From contig NC_065535.1 of the NCBI RefSeq assembly GCF_932294415.1, positions 11,626,282-11,690,281 of the forward strand: DNA of 64,000 nucleotides, given 5' to 3'. The position numbers and the translations under genes are program-made. The DNA is from Quercus robur. Its lineage: Eukaryota; Streptophyta; Magnoliopsida; Fagales; Fagaceae. Under the pieces are notes generated by a model. It saw only the letters and a list, made by a program, of their open reading frames with translations, was not told where the DNA came from and did not search any database. Each line of letters starts with the position of its first letter. Positions within the stretch are counted from its first letter, which is position 1. Shown here one piece after another: positions 1-12,089 of the stretch.

Positions 1-1821
1 AGCTGTCTTTAGTGTTGTACTGCAGGCACATCCAAAAAATTATGTCAAGCTTCAAACTAAAGCAAGTCTCACTTTACATGGATTCATGTGTCTGTATACA
101 TCGTGCATCCATATGTCTCTGTGTGCGTCTGTGTATAAATTTATGACAATTTTATCCAGGGTAATGGCTACAGAGACTAGGCAATGCAAAATTTAAGAGG
201 CTTCAAATGTCGGCAGTGATTTTGGCTAAGGAGTAAGGCCTCATCACAGCTTAAAGTACATTAATAGCTCTGTATTGAGCATTCATGATGAATTAGAAAA
301 CTAAAGATCATTTATTCTTTGTAAGCCTATATCCTAAATCCAATCCTATATCTTGCCCATTATAAGCATATCCAGGATCAGCTCCACCCCTCCCCCCCTC
401 TTTCCATTAAGAAGTTTTTGTGTTGCATCAACTTCATAGTGTGATACTCAGCTGGTATCAAAGCTTTTTACATCATGGAAGATCCTATTAGAAACGGTTG
501 ATACTTTCTGAGGGGATCAAGATGCCTTTTAGAAAGAAATGTCTTCCATAAAGTTTCCAAGAAATATACGACCAGACGATTACTTTCTATGACTACACAA
601 AGGAATAGGCAGAATATGCAGTGAAAACAAAAGAATACAACTACAAGAAGTTTCTAATATGCAAACACTCCAATGCTTAATAGTCATTAAAAACCTGAAG
701 ATTTAAAATGAAAAATCAGTAGATTTTCAATTTTAATACAGCTAATGGGAGGTATTATGCACCACTTACTACCATTAAACTTTTAGTGGTACTCAGTGAT
801 GAGGGGTGGGGGGACAAAAATATAAGAAACATACACACCCACACGCATATACACAAGTACGTGAGACCAATACAAATAATACCATTCATGTGAATACTGG
901 GTTAATGTAAGAAATTCCACACAAAAACATATTCATTATATTACATTTATCTTTTAGGGTTTTATTTTTTTTATTTTTACAATGAATAAGCCAATTTGCA
1001 CTTATTTTAGTCAAATTCCACTTACAATTCATTTGAAAGGATTTCTAGTAGCTAAAAAAAAAACCATAACATACAACTCAACTGAAATGTGATATTTTGA
1101 TTAATACTCATTAAATAATCAAATTTTAACATTTTTAAAATTGTAATGTAATTATATATTTTTGATACAGGAATTATACCGTGAATATATATGCACCTAA
1201 ACTTCAATGTTTAACTTAAAGCCAATATTAAACTTTGGAGTTTATTATTTACTTATCATTATTTTTATTACTTATGAATTTTGAGCTTCTTTGATCACTC
1301 TATATATCTTTAAGAAGTAACAATATTTTTTTCTTTTTTGTTTAAAACTCATACTTCTTTATTATTATTTTTGTTTCCAACCTTTTTTTCCTTTATCAGT
1401 TTTGGACCTTTAAAAAAACACCGATAAAATAGGAAAGATTGTCTTTTCCTTTTTCAAAGAAAGTTTGACATAAAAAATAACACTAGTCTATTAGTTATGA
1501 TATAAATAAAAAAGAAATATATAAAGGAAATTCATTAAAAAAAATTAATTATGCTGGATAAAAGGTGCAAATTAAGTCATCCAAAGGGGGAGGGGGGTCT
1601 TTGGGAAATTTGGTCATAGAAGAAGTAAGACCCAAAAATATATATGAAGACGACAGAGCACAAGTAAAAATACATGTAAGGAAACATGCCACTATGACCA
1701 AGACTTAAAGCAATAATTGCATTCATCATCCCATAACCCTGACACATAGCAACTATGTGTCAGGTTGTCAAAAGATCAAGGGAAGAGTATTAAAAGTAAA
1801 CAGAAAAACATAATAGCATAC
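1..1821. other. Intron of the RCC1 gene (no exon seen)
   Basis: No stretch here continues the RCC1 reading frame, so this should be a long intron after the exon ending at 1822. It is AT-rich. It holds a perfect 12-bp inverted repeat with a 3-base loop at 1738-1764 (CCTGACACATAG, CAA, CTATGTGTCAGG). I see no other gene. Confidence 0.6.
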
Positions 1822-4049
1822 CTCATTGTCCGTTCCATGCCCAAGTTGTCCATACTGTGGAAGACCTGCAGTCCTAGAAACAACAAACACTTTGCAAATC
1901 AGCAACTAATCTGAATAAATTGGGAACCACAAAGGCATGAAGAATTGGCTGAACAACCAAGATTTTTATTTTTATTTTTTATTTTTATGACATAACTTCA
2001 CTCAAATTAGTTGCACATCACAAAGAATACTGTACAACAATCCTCACTATTAATCAAACTCCTTTGGGCAACTGACCCCCATCCGCCAGAACAAGTTACT
2101 GGGTAATCTAGGGGCTTTTTCACCCTTGAAGGGCTAAGCAATTTATCCTCATGCCCAGGAGGCACCAAGAATTTAAATATAGAAAACAAAAAATAGAAAA
2201 GCATCCACAAACCATACAGTATAGAAGCTCCTTCAACAGAAGATAACCACGCAGTGAAGTCAGCTCCACAAGCAGTATTTTTTACTTCGGACACAAGACA
2301 GCGAACAGGAGATGACTCAATTTCTACAAACAACAAAGCAACAATGTAAAGCAGCTGGTGGTTAGTTGCTAAATGATGTCTCATGGAGATAAAGAAACAA
2401 GCCCAAGAACATTAACAAGAATACATGTTTTCCCACAGGCAAACTAACAACAACAACAACAAAAACAACCTGTTGTAATTAAAATCACATGATATTTGTT
2501 GACAAATAATTTTAAACTGTGAACCCAAATAATGGATTCAGCAATCTGCATTCAATATAATTCCAAAGGGAAACTTGTATAAAAGCACATCGTACATCCC
2601 TGAATCACACTTTCCCCATGGACCATTAAATTGAAATCACATAATCTTACACACAGTGAGTAGAGGGTTAATTCTTCATGCAATTCCTAAACTTTCCTAA
2701 AACTACCCCACTTCAGCATGAAATGAGATATATTTGCCACAAGCTACAGAGGGGATAAGCATGAATAGGAAACTTTGAGATATCGATGCACCCTGCCTCA
2801 TATGAAGTAAAATTTTACCCATTAAATATACAAATAGCGAAGCAGAACCTCAAAGTGACCAGCCCTAGCAAAAAAATTGCTATCCAAATTGCAAATGCAA
2901 GCTCCTGGAAATGTCATACAACCAATTTCTTAAAAATGAACCTACCATTCCGTACAGAGCCTGAACCCAGCTGCCCATGTTTGTTCCAGCCAAAAGAGAG
3001 GGAATTTCCATCTGCAGTAACCACCACTGTATGACTTCTTCCTGATGCAGCTTTGGTGACTTTGTACCTTCAAGGCAAAGCCATAACAACTTGAATGATA
3101 TAACATATAAATAAGTAGCGGCTTAAAAGTTCTACGAAGTGATTTAAGTCCAGAATTTACAACAGTCAAGCAATCTCCAAATGTGCAAGCCTTGTTAAGC
3201 ACACAAACGTTCATCATAACCATCACTCAATGAGTCTTGCTACTAGAGTCATTAAGTAAACAAGGTAGGCAAATATAATGTCTGTCAGATTTTTGTTAGA
3301 CTATCGAATTTTTCTCCCATCTTAAAAGACAAAGCTTTGATAAGCAAGTTACATTAGATACTCCAATTCCATACCCGCTTCAATTGATTGGAACAAAAAC
3401 AGTGCAAGAAATTGATTTCATTCCAATGACAAAACAGTAGCTTACTTTAGAAGTTCAGAAACTACGGTCGGCCTATCGCGTTGAAGTGTATCTCCGTGAC
3501 CAAGTTGTCCTTTCTGCACACCAAAGCTTCATGACTTAATATACTACAACACACATGTATGTATGTATGTATATATACGTATGTATGTATGCATAAAATT
3601 GAAGTTCAAAAGTCTTATCATCATGCCTCATTGCGCCCCCACGTATAGCAACGCCCTTCCACATCCAACGCCACGCAATGACACGATGCTATATATCCAC
3701 ATCACATCACATCAATACACAAAAAAAAATACACAAAATTTAACATACCAAAATTGATCGCATTTCAGTCAAAATCGAATCATTCTATTTCTACAACCAA
3801 TAATAAAAAAAAATTTTGAAAAACGAAATGACAGAGAAAGTTACCGCAACCAGTGGCGACGAATCGGATATTGACACCGAGGAGTGGACGAAGGCGAGTC
3901 GGAGAGACCAAGTTGCCTTCGATGCTACCTTTGCGGCGACCGATCGCGTCCCAACACGTGCCGCCACAGAATAAAAGCTCACCGGCTTTCTCTTTCTTCT
4001 CCTGCTCCTCCTCAACCTCAACCTTCTTCTCCGCCTCCACCGCAGCCAT
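1822..4049 (-). CDS. RCC1-repeat family protein, 5' part (partial)
   Basis: Six exons can be joined on the minus strand: 4049-3845, 3688-3627, 3513-3446, 3067-2946, 2323-2218 and 1873-1822, keeping one frame for 205 codons. The rest lies beyond the left edge. The product shows repeated RCC1-blade signatures: KGQLGHGD near residues 90-97, WNKHGQLGSGS near 142-152 and YGQLGHGTDNE at 195-205. The RCC1 family folds as a seven-bladed propeller; members act as Ran exchange factors, photoreceptors or scaffolds, and the exact role of this one is unknown. I chose the ATG at 4049; the frame is open a little upstream but has no earlier ATG. The N-terminus is rich in Glu and Lys. The intron after exon 2 has a GC donor; all others are GT-AG. 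Its neighbour order with IQD32 and the CCCH gene suggests the At1g19880 orthologue (from memory). Family assignment is firm, function is not. Confidence 0.9.
3555..3594. repeat. TATG/TA microsatellite
   Basis: Runs of GTAT/TATG units broken by TATATA, inside intron 2 of the RCC1 gene. Confidence 0.8.
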
Positions 4050-4168
4050 TTCCAACGGTCAAATTTTTTTTTAGCTTAGTTCCCTTAAAATAGCAGATCT
4101 AACGGTCAGTTTTTGAAAAAAGAAAAAAGGGGAAGAGGAACTGGCGGCTTTGATGAAGTTGAAATTGG

Positions 4169-4176
4169 GCGGGAAA
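4169..4176 (+). promoter_or_regulatory. E2F-type site upstream of the RCC1 gene
   Basis: GCGGGAAA on the plus strand reads TTTCCCGC on the gene's strand, the canonical plant E2F consensus. It lies 120 bp upstream of the ATG. A role in cell-cycle-linked expression is inferred only. Confidence 0.4.
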
Positions 4177-4687
4177 CGGTGGTAACGGCTAGTAGAAGAG
4201 ATCCGAGAGAGAGAGTAGCAGTGGAAATTTAGGGTCTTGGACGAAGCGGAGCGAAGCGATGAGATAGAGAGATGAAGAAGGAAACCCTAAAAATCGGTAA
4301 GACATAAAAAAAAGAGAAGGAATAGAAAGGGATTGTTTGGGATTTCCGAGAATAGGGGCTCTTTATTAATAATGGGAAATAAATTTCGTGGAAAGAAGGA
4401 GAGAGAAAATGTATTACGGATTAGATTTTGTAGCGCATTGTTTTGGCATAATTTTAACTTTTTTTTCCGCTTTTCTTTCTCTTTCTTTTTAAGGCTTTTT
4501 TTCTTTTCTTTTCTTTTTTCAGTTTACGAGTCGCTGTCATGAGATTTTTCTAATTTCTACTTTTCTCCACTAGTCTAGTCTAGTTGTAGTACAGCCATCG
4601 TCAAAACTCTTTGGATTCGCGGATACCGCATTTGCTTTTTGGACTCAGATGATAATAAAGCAGTGGCGTAGGTTTGATTTATTTTTA

Positions 4688-4880
4688 GAGTAACGATATA
4701 GACACAAATTATTTTACAATATTTTTACAATCTGCTAATGTGGCTTTAGTAATTTTCAAATAATTATTAGTAAACATAAATGTGATGTTAATAATGGACC
4801 CATATTAGAACTAATAAGAACTTACTACATCAATAGTTTGTAAAAATGTTGTAAAATAGTTTGTAGCTATAGCATTACTC
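4688..4880. mobile_element. Mutator-like MITE (193 bp)
   Basis: The two ends are long, imperfect inverted repeats of about 45 bp, starting GAGTAACGATATAG on the left and ending CTATAGCATTACTC on the right. A perfect 9-bp direct repeat TTATTTTTA flanks it at 4679-4687 and 4881-4889. A 9-bp duplication with long TIRs is typical of Mutator-like elements. There is no coding capacity. Confidence 0.85.
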
Positions 4881-5443
4881 TTATTTTTATTTTTATAGAT
4901 TTTAAAATAGGTTTCTAATTTTATTTTTGCTGAATAAGTTGTTTTCTAATTATATAATTAGTGATTGGCTGATTGCATTTTTTTTTCTTTCTACTTTTTT
5001 AAGCCATCACTTGTCATTGCGCGCAACAACGAAAATAACAACAGATTTTTTTGAGTTAACTAAAACTCACTCAAAAAAAATATTAAATTTGCCTCTAACA
5101 TAATCAGGGGCGGAGCCACATTGCTTCTTGGGGGCCCGTGGCCCCTACAAAAAAAAAAAATAAAATAAAAAAAAATAAAATAAAAATAAAAAAACCACCA
5201 GCCTATATAGAAATTTTATTTGGCTCCCCCAATGATGTACATCCCCCCCCCCCTCCCATTTCTATTCAATTCACTCTCAGACCCCAGCATGCTTTAGTGT
5301 CAATTGTAGGCCTCTTTTATATTCTAATAAAACAAAACATGGCCCCCTTATATTTAAATACCCAAAGACATTACCCAACAAAATAACATTTTACCACTCA
5401 TTCTTAATCTCAAAATCAGAACCCTTTCTTTTGCTATTCTTTT

Positions 5444-5621
5444 TAAAAATGTGCTATGTTCGCAAAATTTTTACAGCATTTTTATAAATCATAAGTGGTT
5501 AGTTGTTATTGGTTCAAATTTGAACCTAATACGAAGATTATTTTTTTGTTCGAACAATAACAACCAGTAACAACCTGTCACTTAAGATATGTTGTGAAAA
5601 TATTGTAGATATATCATTTCT
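5444..5621. mobile_element. MITE nested in the hAT element
   Basis: The two halves form long imperfect inverted repeats; one arm has TGGTTAGTTGTTATTGGTTC and the other its complement near 5560-5575. The termini resemble those of the MITE at 4688. No clear target duplication could be set, so the edges are approximate. Confidence 0.6.
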
Positions 5622-6167
5622 CTTATTTTTATTATCTTCTTGTCTTCTGTGTACACGCCACCGCCCACTCCACTGGTACCAGCAGCCCCCAAACAAAACA
5701 AAACCTCAACTAAGCCCTCCTTTCAAACTCAGTCCTCACGATCCAAAAAAAAACCTGACCATTATTTTCTTTCTTCTTGCTTTCTTAAAATAAATCATTC
5801 AGAGGGTGAGTTTTCAGTTTTCTTTTCTTTCTTCAGCACTACACCTTCATCTCTTTTTTTAGTGTTTTTTTTTTTCTTTTTCTTCTCAACTATATACGAT
5901 TACTTAACTATTTACATGCACTTTAATTTTTCATAGATTTTTAGAGAAATATATGATTGAAGGCATGAGGAGGTATGAATAACATCCATATAATTAATAA
6001 TAGGAATGATGATAGGTTGACTGTTTAAATTACAGTGGAAATTTTGTTTTTTTTTTTTTAAGTACGAATAACATCCATATAATTAAGTAAAAATTTATAA
6101 TTAAGATTTTATTTTTGAAGTTATTTTTAGGTTATTTTTGAGTCATATTCTTAAAGCTTAAAGAATT

Positions 6168-6450
6168 ATGAGCAAACAAAAAATAATTGATGCATTATTT
6201 AAGAAAAAAAATGTTAGCAATTTAGAATTTAGGACACCTATGGTTGTAGAAACAAATGTGGCTGTAGAAATAAATATTGATACTTCAATGTCTAATGAAC
6301 ACCCTTCCAAATGTTAAAGAATTCAATCCGAAGAGATAGATCGTGATCCAGGATCACGTAAACAAATATGTGAATTTTCTATCAACAAATAAGATGAATC
6401 CGACGAGCTTATTTCAAAGAAGGTCCATATCAACCTAAAAATATAGACTG
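6168..6450 (+). pseudogene. hAT (TTF-type zinc finger) transposase N-terminal remnant
   Basis: From the ATG at 6168 about 49 codons are open, starting MSKQKIIDALFKKK, then a TAA. Past the stop the same family similarity continues in shifted frames: an EEIDRDPGSRKQICEF stretch and, near 6393-6430, RRAYFKEGPYQP. These are typical of TTF-type zinc-finger hAT transposases. At least one stop and one frameshift break it, and the catalytic and dimerisation regions are absent. Confidence 0.7.
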
Positions 6451-6522
6451 TCCATACAACAATGATAATCATCGTCGTCGAAAATCGGCCCCCCCATGTA
6501 AAAAATCCTGGCTACGCCCCTG

Positions 6523-7105
6523 CACATAATAATATTTTATAGTTGACAAGTTAATTGTTGCATTCTGTAGATAATGTTATTTATTTTTGAGCTTATATTA
6601 TCAGGTTCAACTATTCAAGCATTCACATTGTTTTTCATTTAAAAAAAAAAAAGTATAATAGTTTTTTTTAAAAATTCATAAAAGTGGGTGTTATTAATTA
6701 GTTATTATTACCATGATGTTTGAAAGCATAGTCAAACATTTTTTACAAGTTCAATTTGGGGAAAACTCGAAAAGAATTACAGGGCTTCGGATTTTCAAGT
6801 TTCAATATCTTAATATTATTGTGAGTTCCAATTAAGTTAACTCTTAAAATTTATGATAATTGAATAAGATGTCTAAAGTTCAATTCCCGTTTACACAAAA
6901 AAACAAATCAATATTATTGCATTAACCAATTTGTTAAAGCAAAATGTGAGACTATTATAAAAAATATTATTCAAGTAAACTGGCATAATATGTGAGTTCA
7001 TTTTGAGATGATAGATCTACAAATGACTTGTAAATGTAGGCAGCGTGGTATTGTTAAGTGTTTGACTACTTCCTTCTAAAAACAAAAAGTGTTTGACTGG
7101 TTTAT
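6523..7105. other. AT-rich spacer, nothing recognised
   Basis: AT-rich sequence between the hAT element and the LINE fragment. No open frame of note, RNA gene or clear repeat pair. Confidence 0.5.
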
Positions 7106-7745
7106 TTGTTATTGGTTTATTTACTATGGGCAGCTAAGGTTTGTAACAAAATCAAAATTTTCATTTGGCGAGCTTGTAAAAATAAATTGCCAACTAAATT
7201 TAATATGACTGGGAGGAAAATTTTGTATGATGTTGGATGTGAATGTTGTGAGGATGGGGAGGAGTCAATAGACCATGTCTTGCTGTGCTACCCATAGGCT
7301 GAGGAGGTGTGAAACTTTACAGGCTTGAGAAATAATATGTTACAATGCTCAAATTTGTCCTTTGTGGATGTGGTTGACCAAAGATGGATGATTTGGAACA
7401 AGCGGAATGAAGCTCGCCTAGGCACTCTAAAGCTTGATCCTGCATCCTTAGCCAAAAAAGCTACTGCTCATGCTTTAGAATATGTAGAGGCTAATTTTGG
7501 CAGTCTTGCTTTAGTTCCTAGTATTTTTTGATGTTTTGTTTTCCATAGGAATTTGTTTCTTCCATTTGTTCCTTTGTTTTAGTTGTTTTGGAGAATTAAA
7601 TGGATATGACAAATAATTTAAATATAGCAGAAACTTTTGTATTGTTGTCCCTATTGTTGATTTCGGTTGGAGGTGTTTCCTCTAGCTTGTACTAGTTGCT
7701 CCAGTTGCATATTTTTTGTGGTTGAATGAAATTTTGACATTTTAT
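7106..7745 (+). mobile_element. LINE (non-LTR retrotransposon) 3' fragment
   Basis: The translation at 7125-7297 (NKIKIFIWRACKNKLPT, then CECCEDGEESIDHVLLC) matches the reverse-transcriptase zinc-binding domain of plant LINE ORF2 proteins. After a stop, 7325-7531 gives WNKRNEARLG and a helix-rich tail as in LINE C-termini. A 3'-UTR-like stretch follows, ending near 7740 in an A-rich tract. It is 5' truncated with at least one stop: a dead copy. Confidence 0.75.
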
Positions 7746-8558
7746 CCTAAAAATAAAATTAAAAAATTTATTTACTTGAACTTTTTAATAATTGGATACT
7801 ACAATAGCAGACGTAACTCACGTAAGGTCAACAAAAGACTTGGGCTAGCCTTGAGATCTTCTATTCATTAGAAACATGTTACATATATATGGGCCTAACA
7901 GTGCTCAACCCATAACCCCAAATTGCCGACTCTACCCCAATTTCATTTTCCATCACTACTAGGCCCATCCGCGGCCCTCATTCCATGGGCCATACATGTA
8001 TTGAGGATGCATCATCCATCAAGACTTTTCTTATGTTGTATTTCAAAGTTAGGAAAGAGAGGAAAGTAGATGGTAGCGGTACAAGCTAAAAGGGTTAAAG
8101 AGAGGGGAGGGGGGAGGAGAATAAAAAATAGATAATCCATTATATTTGTTAGTTAGTTTTTTTTTAAGATAAAAAAAAAAAAGATAAAATGATAATATAT
8201 CATAAAATTTGACAATTATACTCGTGTTGTTAAATTGAAATATATGTATTGTTGACATTTTAATGATAAAATCAACAATTTTATATTTTATATATGACTC
8301 AAAAAAATGGTGAGGCCAGTGGAAAATTCCATCCACTCTCATTTTCTTTCCTATCATTTTTCAACTCAACCAAACATTAGAAATATCATATTTTTCTCTC
8401 CATTTTCCTTCCCACAATTTTTATTACCTTTTCACCATAACCAAACATAGTTTAAATAAATAAATAGATAAACCTATAGGACAACACAAACTACAATTGG
8501 CAATTTAGCACTTCCCATCTTTAATCTTACAACAAAATGTGCAAGAATAAAAAATAAA
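7746..8558. other. Spacer, nothing firm recognised
   Basis: AT-rich spacer with short purine- and pyrimidine-rich tracts around 8090-8130 and 8390-8410. The minus-strand open frame at 8049-8357 is low complexity and I do not regard it as a gene. Confidence 0.5.
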
Positions 8559-8926
8559 GGGCAGAATGCAAAAACACCCCCTTAGGGTTTGAGCCAATTG
8601 CATACTAACCTCTTGTGCTATTAGTTTTGTATAAATCATCCTTGAGATTTAGGAATTGTCCAAATTAACCCCTCCATCTCAATTTTGTTAACTATAGTTG
8701 ACTGAAAAAAAGAAGAAAAGAAAAAAAAAGTCATATGCTATGCACATATTATTTTAAAAATTATTTTATTTTTAGGAATGTAGTCTCATTCACACCACGT
8801 GACAATTTTTCGTCAGTTATAGTAAATGAAAATTAAGATAGATAGGTTAATTGGGCAATTCTTAAATCTCAGGGGTAAGAGTTTGCAATTAACCTAAACT
8901 CGAAGGGTCTTTTTTGCATTATGGCC
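8559..8926. mobile_element. MITE with long terminal inverted repeats
   Basis: The left arm (8562-8700) and right arm (8810-8925) are imperfect inverted copies over more than 100 bp. Both include AATGCAAAAA near the ends, an AATTGC block, and the inner TTAACTATAGTTGAC and GTCAGTTATAGTAAA blocks. No target duplication was clear. The long TIRs fit a Mutator-like or fold-back MITE. Confidence 0.7.
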
Positions 8927-9457
8927 AAAAGTAAACAAGCAACCAATCTCTCAAAAACAGTGGGAATCATACATCCTTGGATTTCATCTGTTGTGCACTT
9001 GTGTGACAATGGTTGCATGTGACTGTTATACATAATACTAAGATCCTAAAATTAACTTATAAGGCATGATGAAGAAAAAAATATCTCGTGTAATTGATAC
9101 ATGCAATGTCTCTCATGATGCGATATTAAATGTATAAATGATATTTAACATCCCTTAAGGATGCTGCATATAATGGTTATACAAAATAAAAATTCCCCTA
9201 GTAATACATAGGTCCCACAAGTATGTGGGGCCACCATATGATGGTGGCAAGATAGCTTTCCCATGGTTGAGGGCTTGCACGACAGATCTTAGGGCCAAAC
9301 TTCTAAGAACGACAAATGCATAAAGCTGTTTTTCACAAAACCAGCCCATCCAAATAGATTAGATCTTTTGAAACCCAACAGACAACGTTATCGTAGACGC
9401 AAGTAAAAAGTCAAAAACAGAGCCTATGCCTATTGTTTTTGATAACCATGGGACTAT
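8927..9457. other. Spacer, nothing recognised
   Basis: No gene, RNA or clear repeat was found. Short open frames here lack any recognisable motif. Confidence 0.5.
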
Positions 9458-9465
9458 TATAGAGA

Positions 9466-10019
9466 CAATGCCGGCTCAATGGGTGAGCCAAATAGGCAAC
9501 CGCTTAAGGCTATCAATGAAAAAAGACCCTTAAATTTTTACCAATAGAAATATTTCTATACCAATAGAAACATTAATTAAGTCCTAAATATTCACCAATA
9601 AGTAAAAAGTTGTTGTTGTTTTTTATAATAAAAAAAACTAGTTAAAGAAAAATATTTTCATTGGATGGGTCAATCATTTAATCTCTTACACATAAATGTT
9701 AACCAGAACTCATTAATCTTACACTAGTAAATAAATTTATACTCAAATTATATTTAGAAAAATCAAATATATAACTTTATTAAAATTTTCAATCATAATT
9801 TTTTAGAATTTGGTTACTTCATTCAATGAATATTGTTTATTTTAGTTGTATAGTCATTGAATAATGCGATGGGTTTGTTTTAATTTGTAATTTTGTTCTA
9901 AAAAATAGATTTTAAATATTTAAAAAAAAAACCAAAAGTTAAATAAATATTCAAAGTATAAGAATAGATCTCACTTGAAGTTGTCGTCTTAGGCACCACA
10001 ATACCTTGAGCCGGCCCTG
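9466..10019. mobile_element. Non-autonomous hAT element (554 bp)
   Basis: The ends CAATGCCGGCTCAA and TTGAGCCGGCCCTG are inverted repeats with few mismatches. They are flanked by 8-bp direct repeats with one mismatch: TATAGAGA (9458-9465) and TATAGACA (10020-10027). Length, TIR type and 8-bp duplication fit hAT. The interior is AT-rich and non-coding. Confidence 0.85.
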
Positions 10020-10027
10020 TATAGACA

Positions 10028-11842
10028 TACCCCGATAAATATGATTGAATGTGAATAAAACCACAAATAGTATGAGATTCTTCGAATATATCACGTTCAA
10101 TAATTCCTTTTCCCTATATGTCTACCACAGAATTGAGATGGCAAAATCACCTTCTCTCTACTTTTGTTTTTGGACAGGATGATTGTTTTGACACTGTAAA
10201 ACAAAACGCAAATAAAAAGCTAGCTATACATCTACGTTGGAATGGAATCATCTGAGCGCGCACACACAGTTTCTTTTCCTTTTACTTTGGCCCATACAGT
10301 CTCAAACATCGTAAGAGACCCATATAAGAATTAAACCATTTTTAATAACTATTTAGTCTATTTTCAGCTTACCATGTGTATCACACTAGTGCTTGTGCAA
10401 CCTTTTGAAGAAACCTGGCAAAGCATGAAAGCCCATGGGGTCATGGTCTTTCTTATTATGATTTGGTTGCTTCTCTTTAGAGGTAATATGTGCTGAAAAA
10501 TTCTGAAAGGAACATTGTATCAATTCACTGTGTTAATGGTGCGTTCCCCATGTGACAAAGGGCTCCACCAGAATTACTTTTAAGCGCGATGAGGCCCAAA
10601 TGGTGGACAGTCATATGGTGCCGTTGTACCTAAACGACATGGTTGATTGTTGAAATAATTCTCCACCTACAAGGAGATATAGGGCATGACTATATATACA
10701 CACCCTTTCTAATGATTGTGATTTGTGACTCCCTCGATTGGGGTTTTTAATCCTACTCCCATTACAAGGAGTATTATTTAAGAAGTAAAACGTTTGTCGT
10801 TGAATAAAAAAATGGATTTGATAAGGGGTAGGTGTCTTCATTGATAGGAAAATAAGTGAAACGATGGAGACTTCACAACTGTGCGAAGTATGCAAGCACA
10901 AAGTCATTGTTTTTTTATAAAATTCTTTTTGATAAGAGCACCAAAATCATTGTTGGTGTGCTGGAAATCAGTCACGTAATAACAAGTTTATACATATACG
11001 TGCGTATCATTCTCAGCAAAAAGAAAGTAGTCATAATAATCCATTTATAATAGTTCTTACTTCTACGCTCGTTTCTTCTTTAAAAAAAAAAAAAAAAAGT
11101 TCTACGCTTGTCTATTTCTATTAATTTACTGGACTTAAAAACTAAGCTGAATAAAAATTCAGTTGTACCTAACAAAAAATATGGTTTTAAAATTTTACAC
11201 ATATTCTAAATAAGCTGGAGTTAGTTGAAAATAAACTCCGACAAACGAGTCCTAAAGTCCTCCATGACTCATTCTTACAGATTCCTCAAAAAAAAACCTC
11301 CTCTATGACTCTATTCGCTCAAGAGGGAAAAAAAGCATTGTAATTCATATCCCTACCTACGACGGGTTGCATCAAACGATAGAAAAATATTACGCACACA
11401 ATCAACACTGGGAGTATCAGAGGATGCGTCTTTGTTAGAATAGAACAAGGGTCTTAATAAAAGTGGGTATCTATCTTAATTCTTAACATAGTGTAAATCG
11501 TCAACTAATTAAGATGGGTTGGTTCTCAATTTTCTTCATCTTTTTTTAATTTTATTTTTTATTTTTAAGTGTAATCATCTCACAATGATGTGAGTCCTAC
11601 CACTAACGCCTAGAGCAAGCACACGAGATAACTGTTGTATCAACAAAAATAAGAAATTATAATACATAAAAAGAACACAAGTTAAAAATACTAAAAAATA
11701 GCTTAACAAGTTTCCATGAGATAGCCTCTCCATCTAGATATAAATTATCTCTTATACCCACTTTATATGCTAGATCTTTTACAGGGTTTTTGGTCTCATA
11801 CATGTGGGACTGTAAGAGGCACGCTCTATGAAATAGTTACAT
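10028..11842. other. Spacer, nothing firm recognised
   Basis: AT-rich spacer with poly-A tracts (for example 11083-11098) and a small CTCACAATGATGTGAG hairpin near 11580-11595. The minus-strand frame at 10611-10907 shows no recognisable domain. Confidence 0.45.
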
Positions 11843-11863
11843 GAGATACTAAACAAGTATATA

Positions 11864-12068
11864 TATATTTATATATATATATATATATTTTTTTGGTTTC
11901 CCACAGTGTTTTCTCGAGGCTTTTAACCAGAGACTAATCACTGTTTGCACCGGATGGGCTCCACAAAGGGGTAAAGCACTGACCTAGGAAATTCTTTTCA
12001 AAGTGCAAGTAACAAGACTCGAACTAGGGAGCATACTTAGTTGAATCCAGTACAAGTACTTCGAGACC
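11864..12068 (-). mobile_element. SINE-like insertion with about 21-bp target duplication
   Basis: A 21-bp direct repeat (GAGATACTAAACAAGTATAT and one more base) flanks the insert at 11843-11863 and 12069-12089 with one mismatch. Read on the minus strand, the insert has GTTCGAGTC (12024-12016), a perfect fit to the plant Pol III B box GWTCRANNC, and ends in an A/T-rich tail at the left. A short insert, an internal B box, a tail and a long duplication together fit a SINE. A good A box is not obvious. Confidence 0.65.
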
Positions 12069-12089
12069 GAGATACTAGACAAGTATATA

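Larger units (their letters stand above)
5105..6522. mobile_element. Non-autonomous hAT element (1.4 kb)
   Basis: The ends are CAGGGGCGGAGCCA and TGGCTACGCCCCTG, near-perfect inverted repeats of a widespread plant hAT family. They are flanked by 8-bp duplications with one mismatch: AACATAAT at 5097-5104 and CACATAAT at 6523-6530. Inside are a purine-rich A/T tract, a nested MITE (5444-5621) and a remnant of transposase exon 1 (from 6168). The remaining transposase is missing, so the element cannot move on its own. Confidence 0.85.

Noticed and set aside
2786-3034. Plus-strand open frame across an RCC1 exon
   Set aside because: It is antisense to the conserved exon 2946-3067 and shows no features of its own.
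3780-4093. Overlapping open frames on both strands around the RCC1 start
   Set aside because: Only the minus-strand frame starting at 4049 continues through conserved exons; the others are shadows.
5640-5936. Plus-strand open frame starting with a Pro-rich stretch
   Set aside because: Lies inside the decayed hAT element, low complexity with Phe runs from T tracts; no family match.
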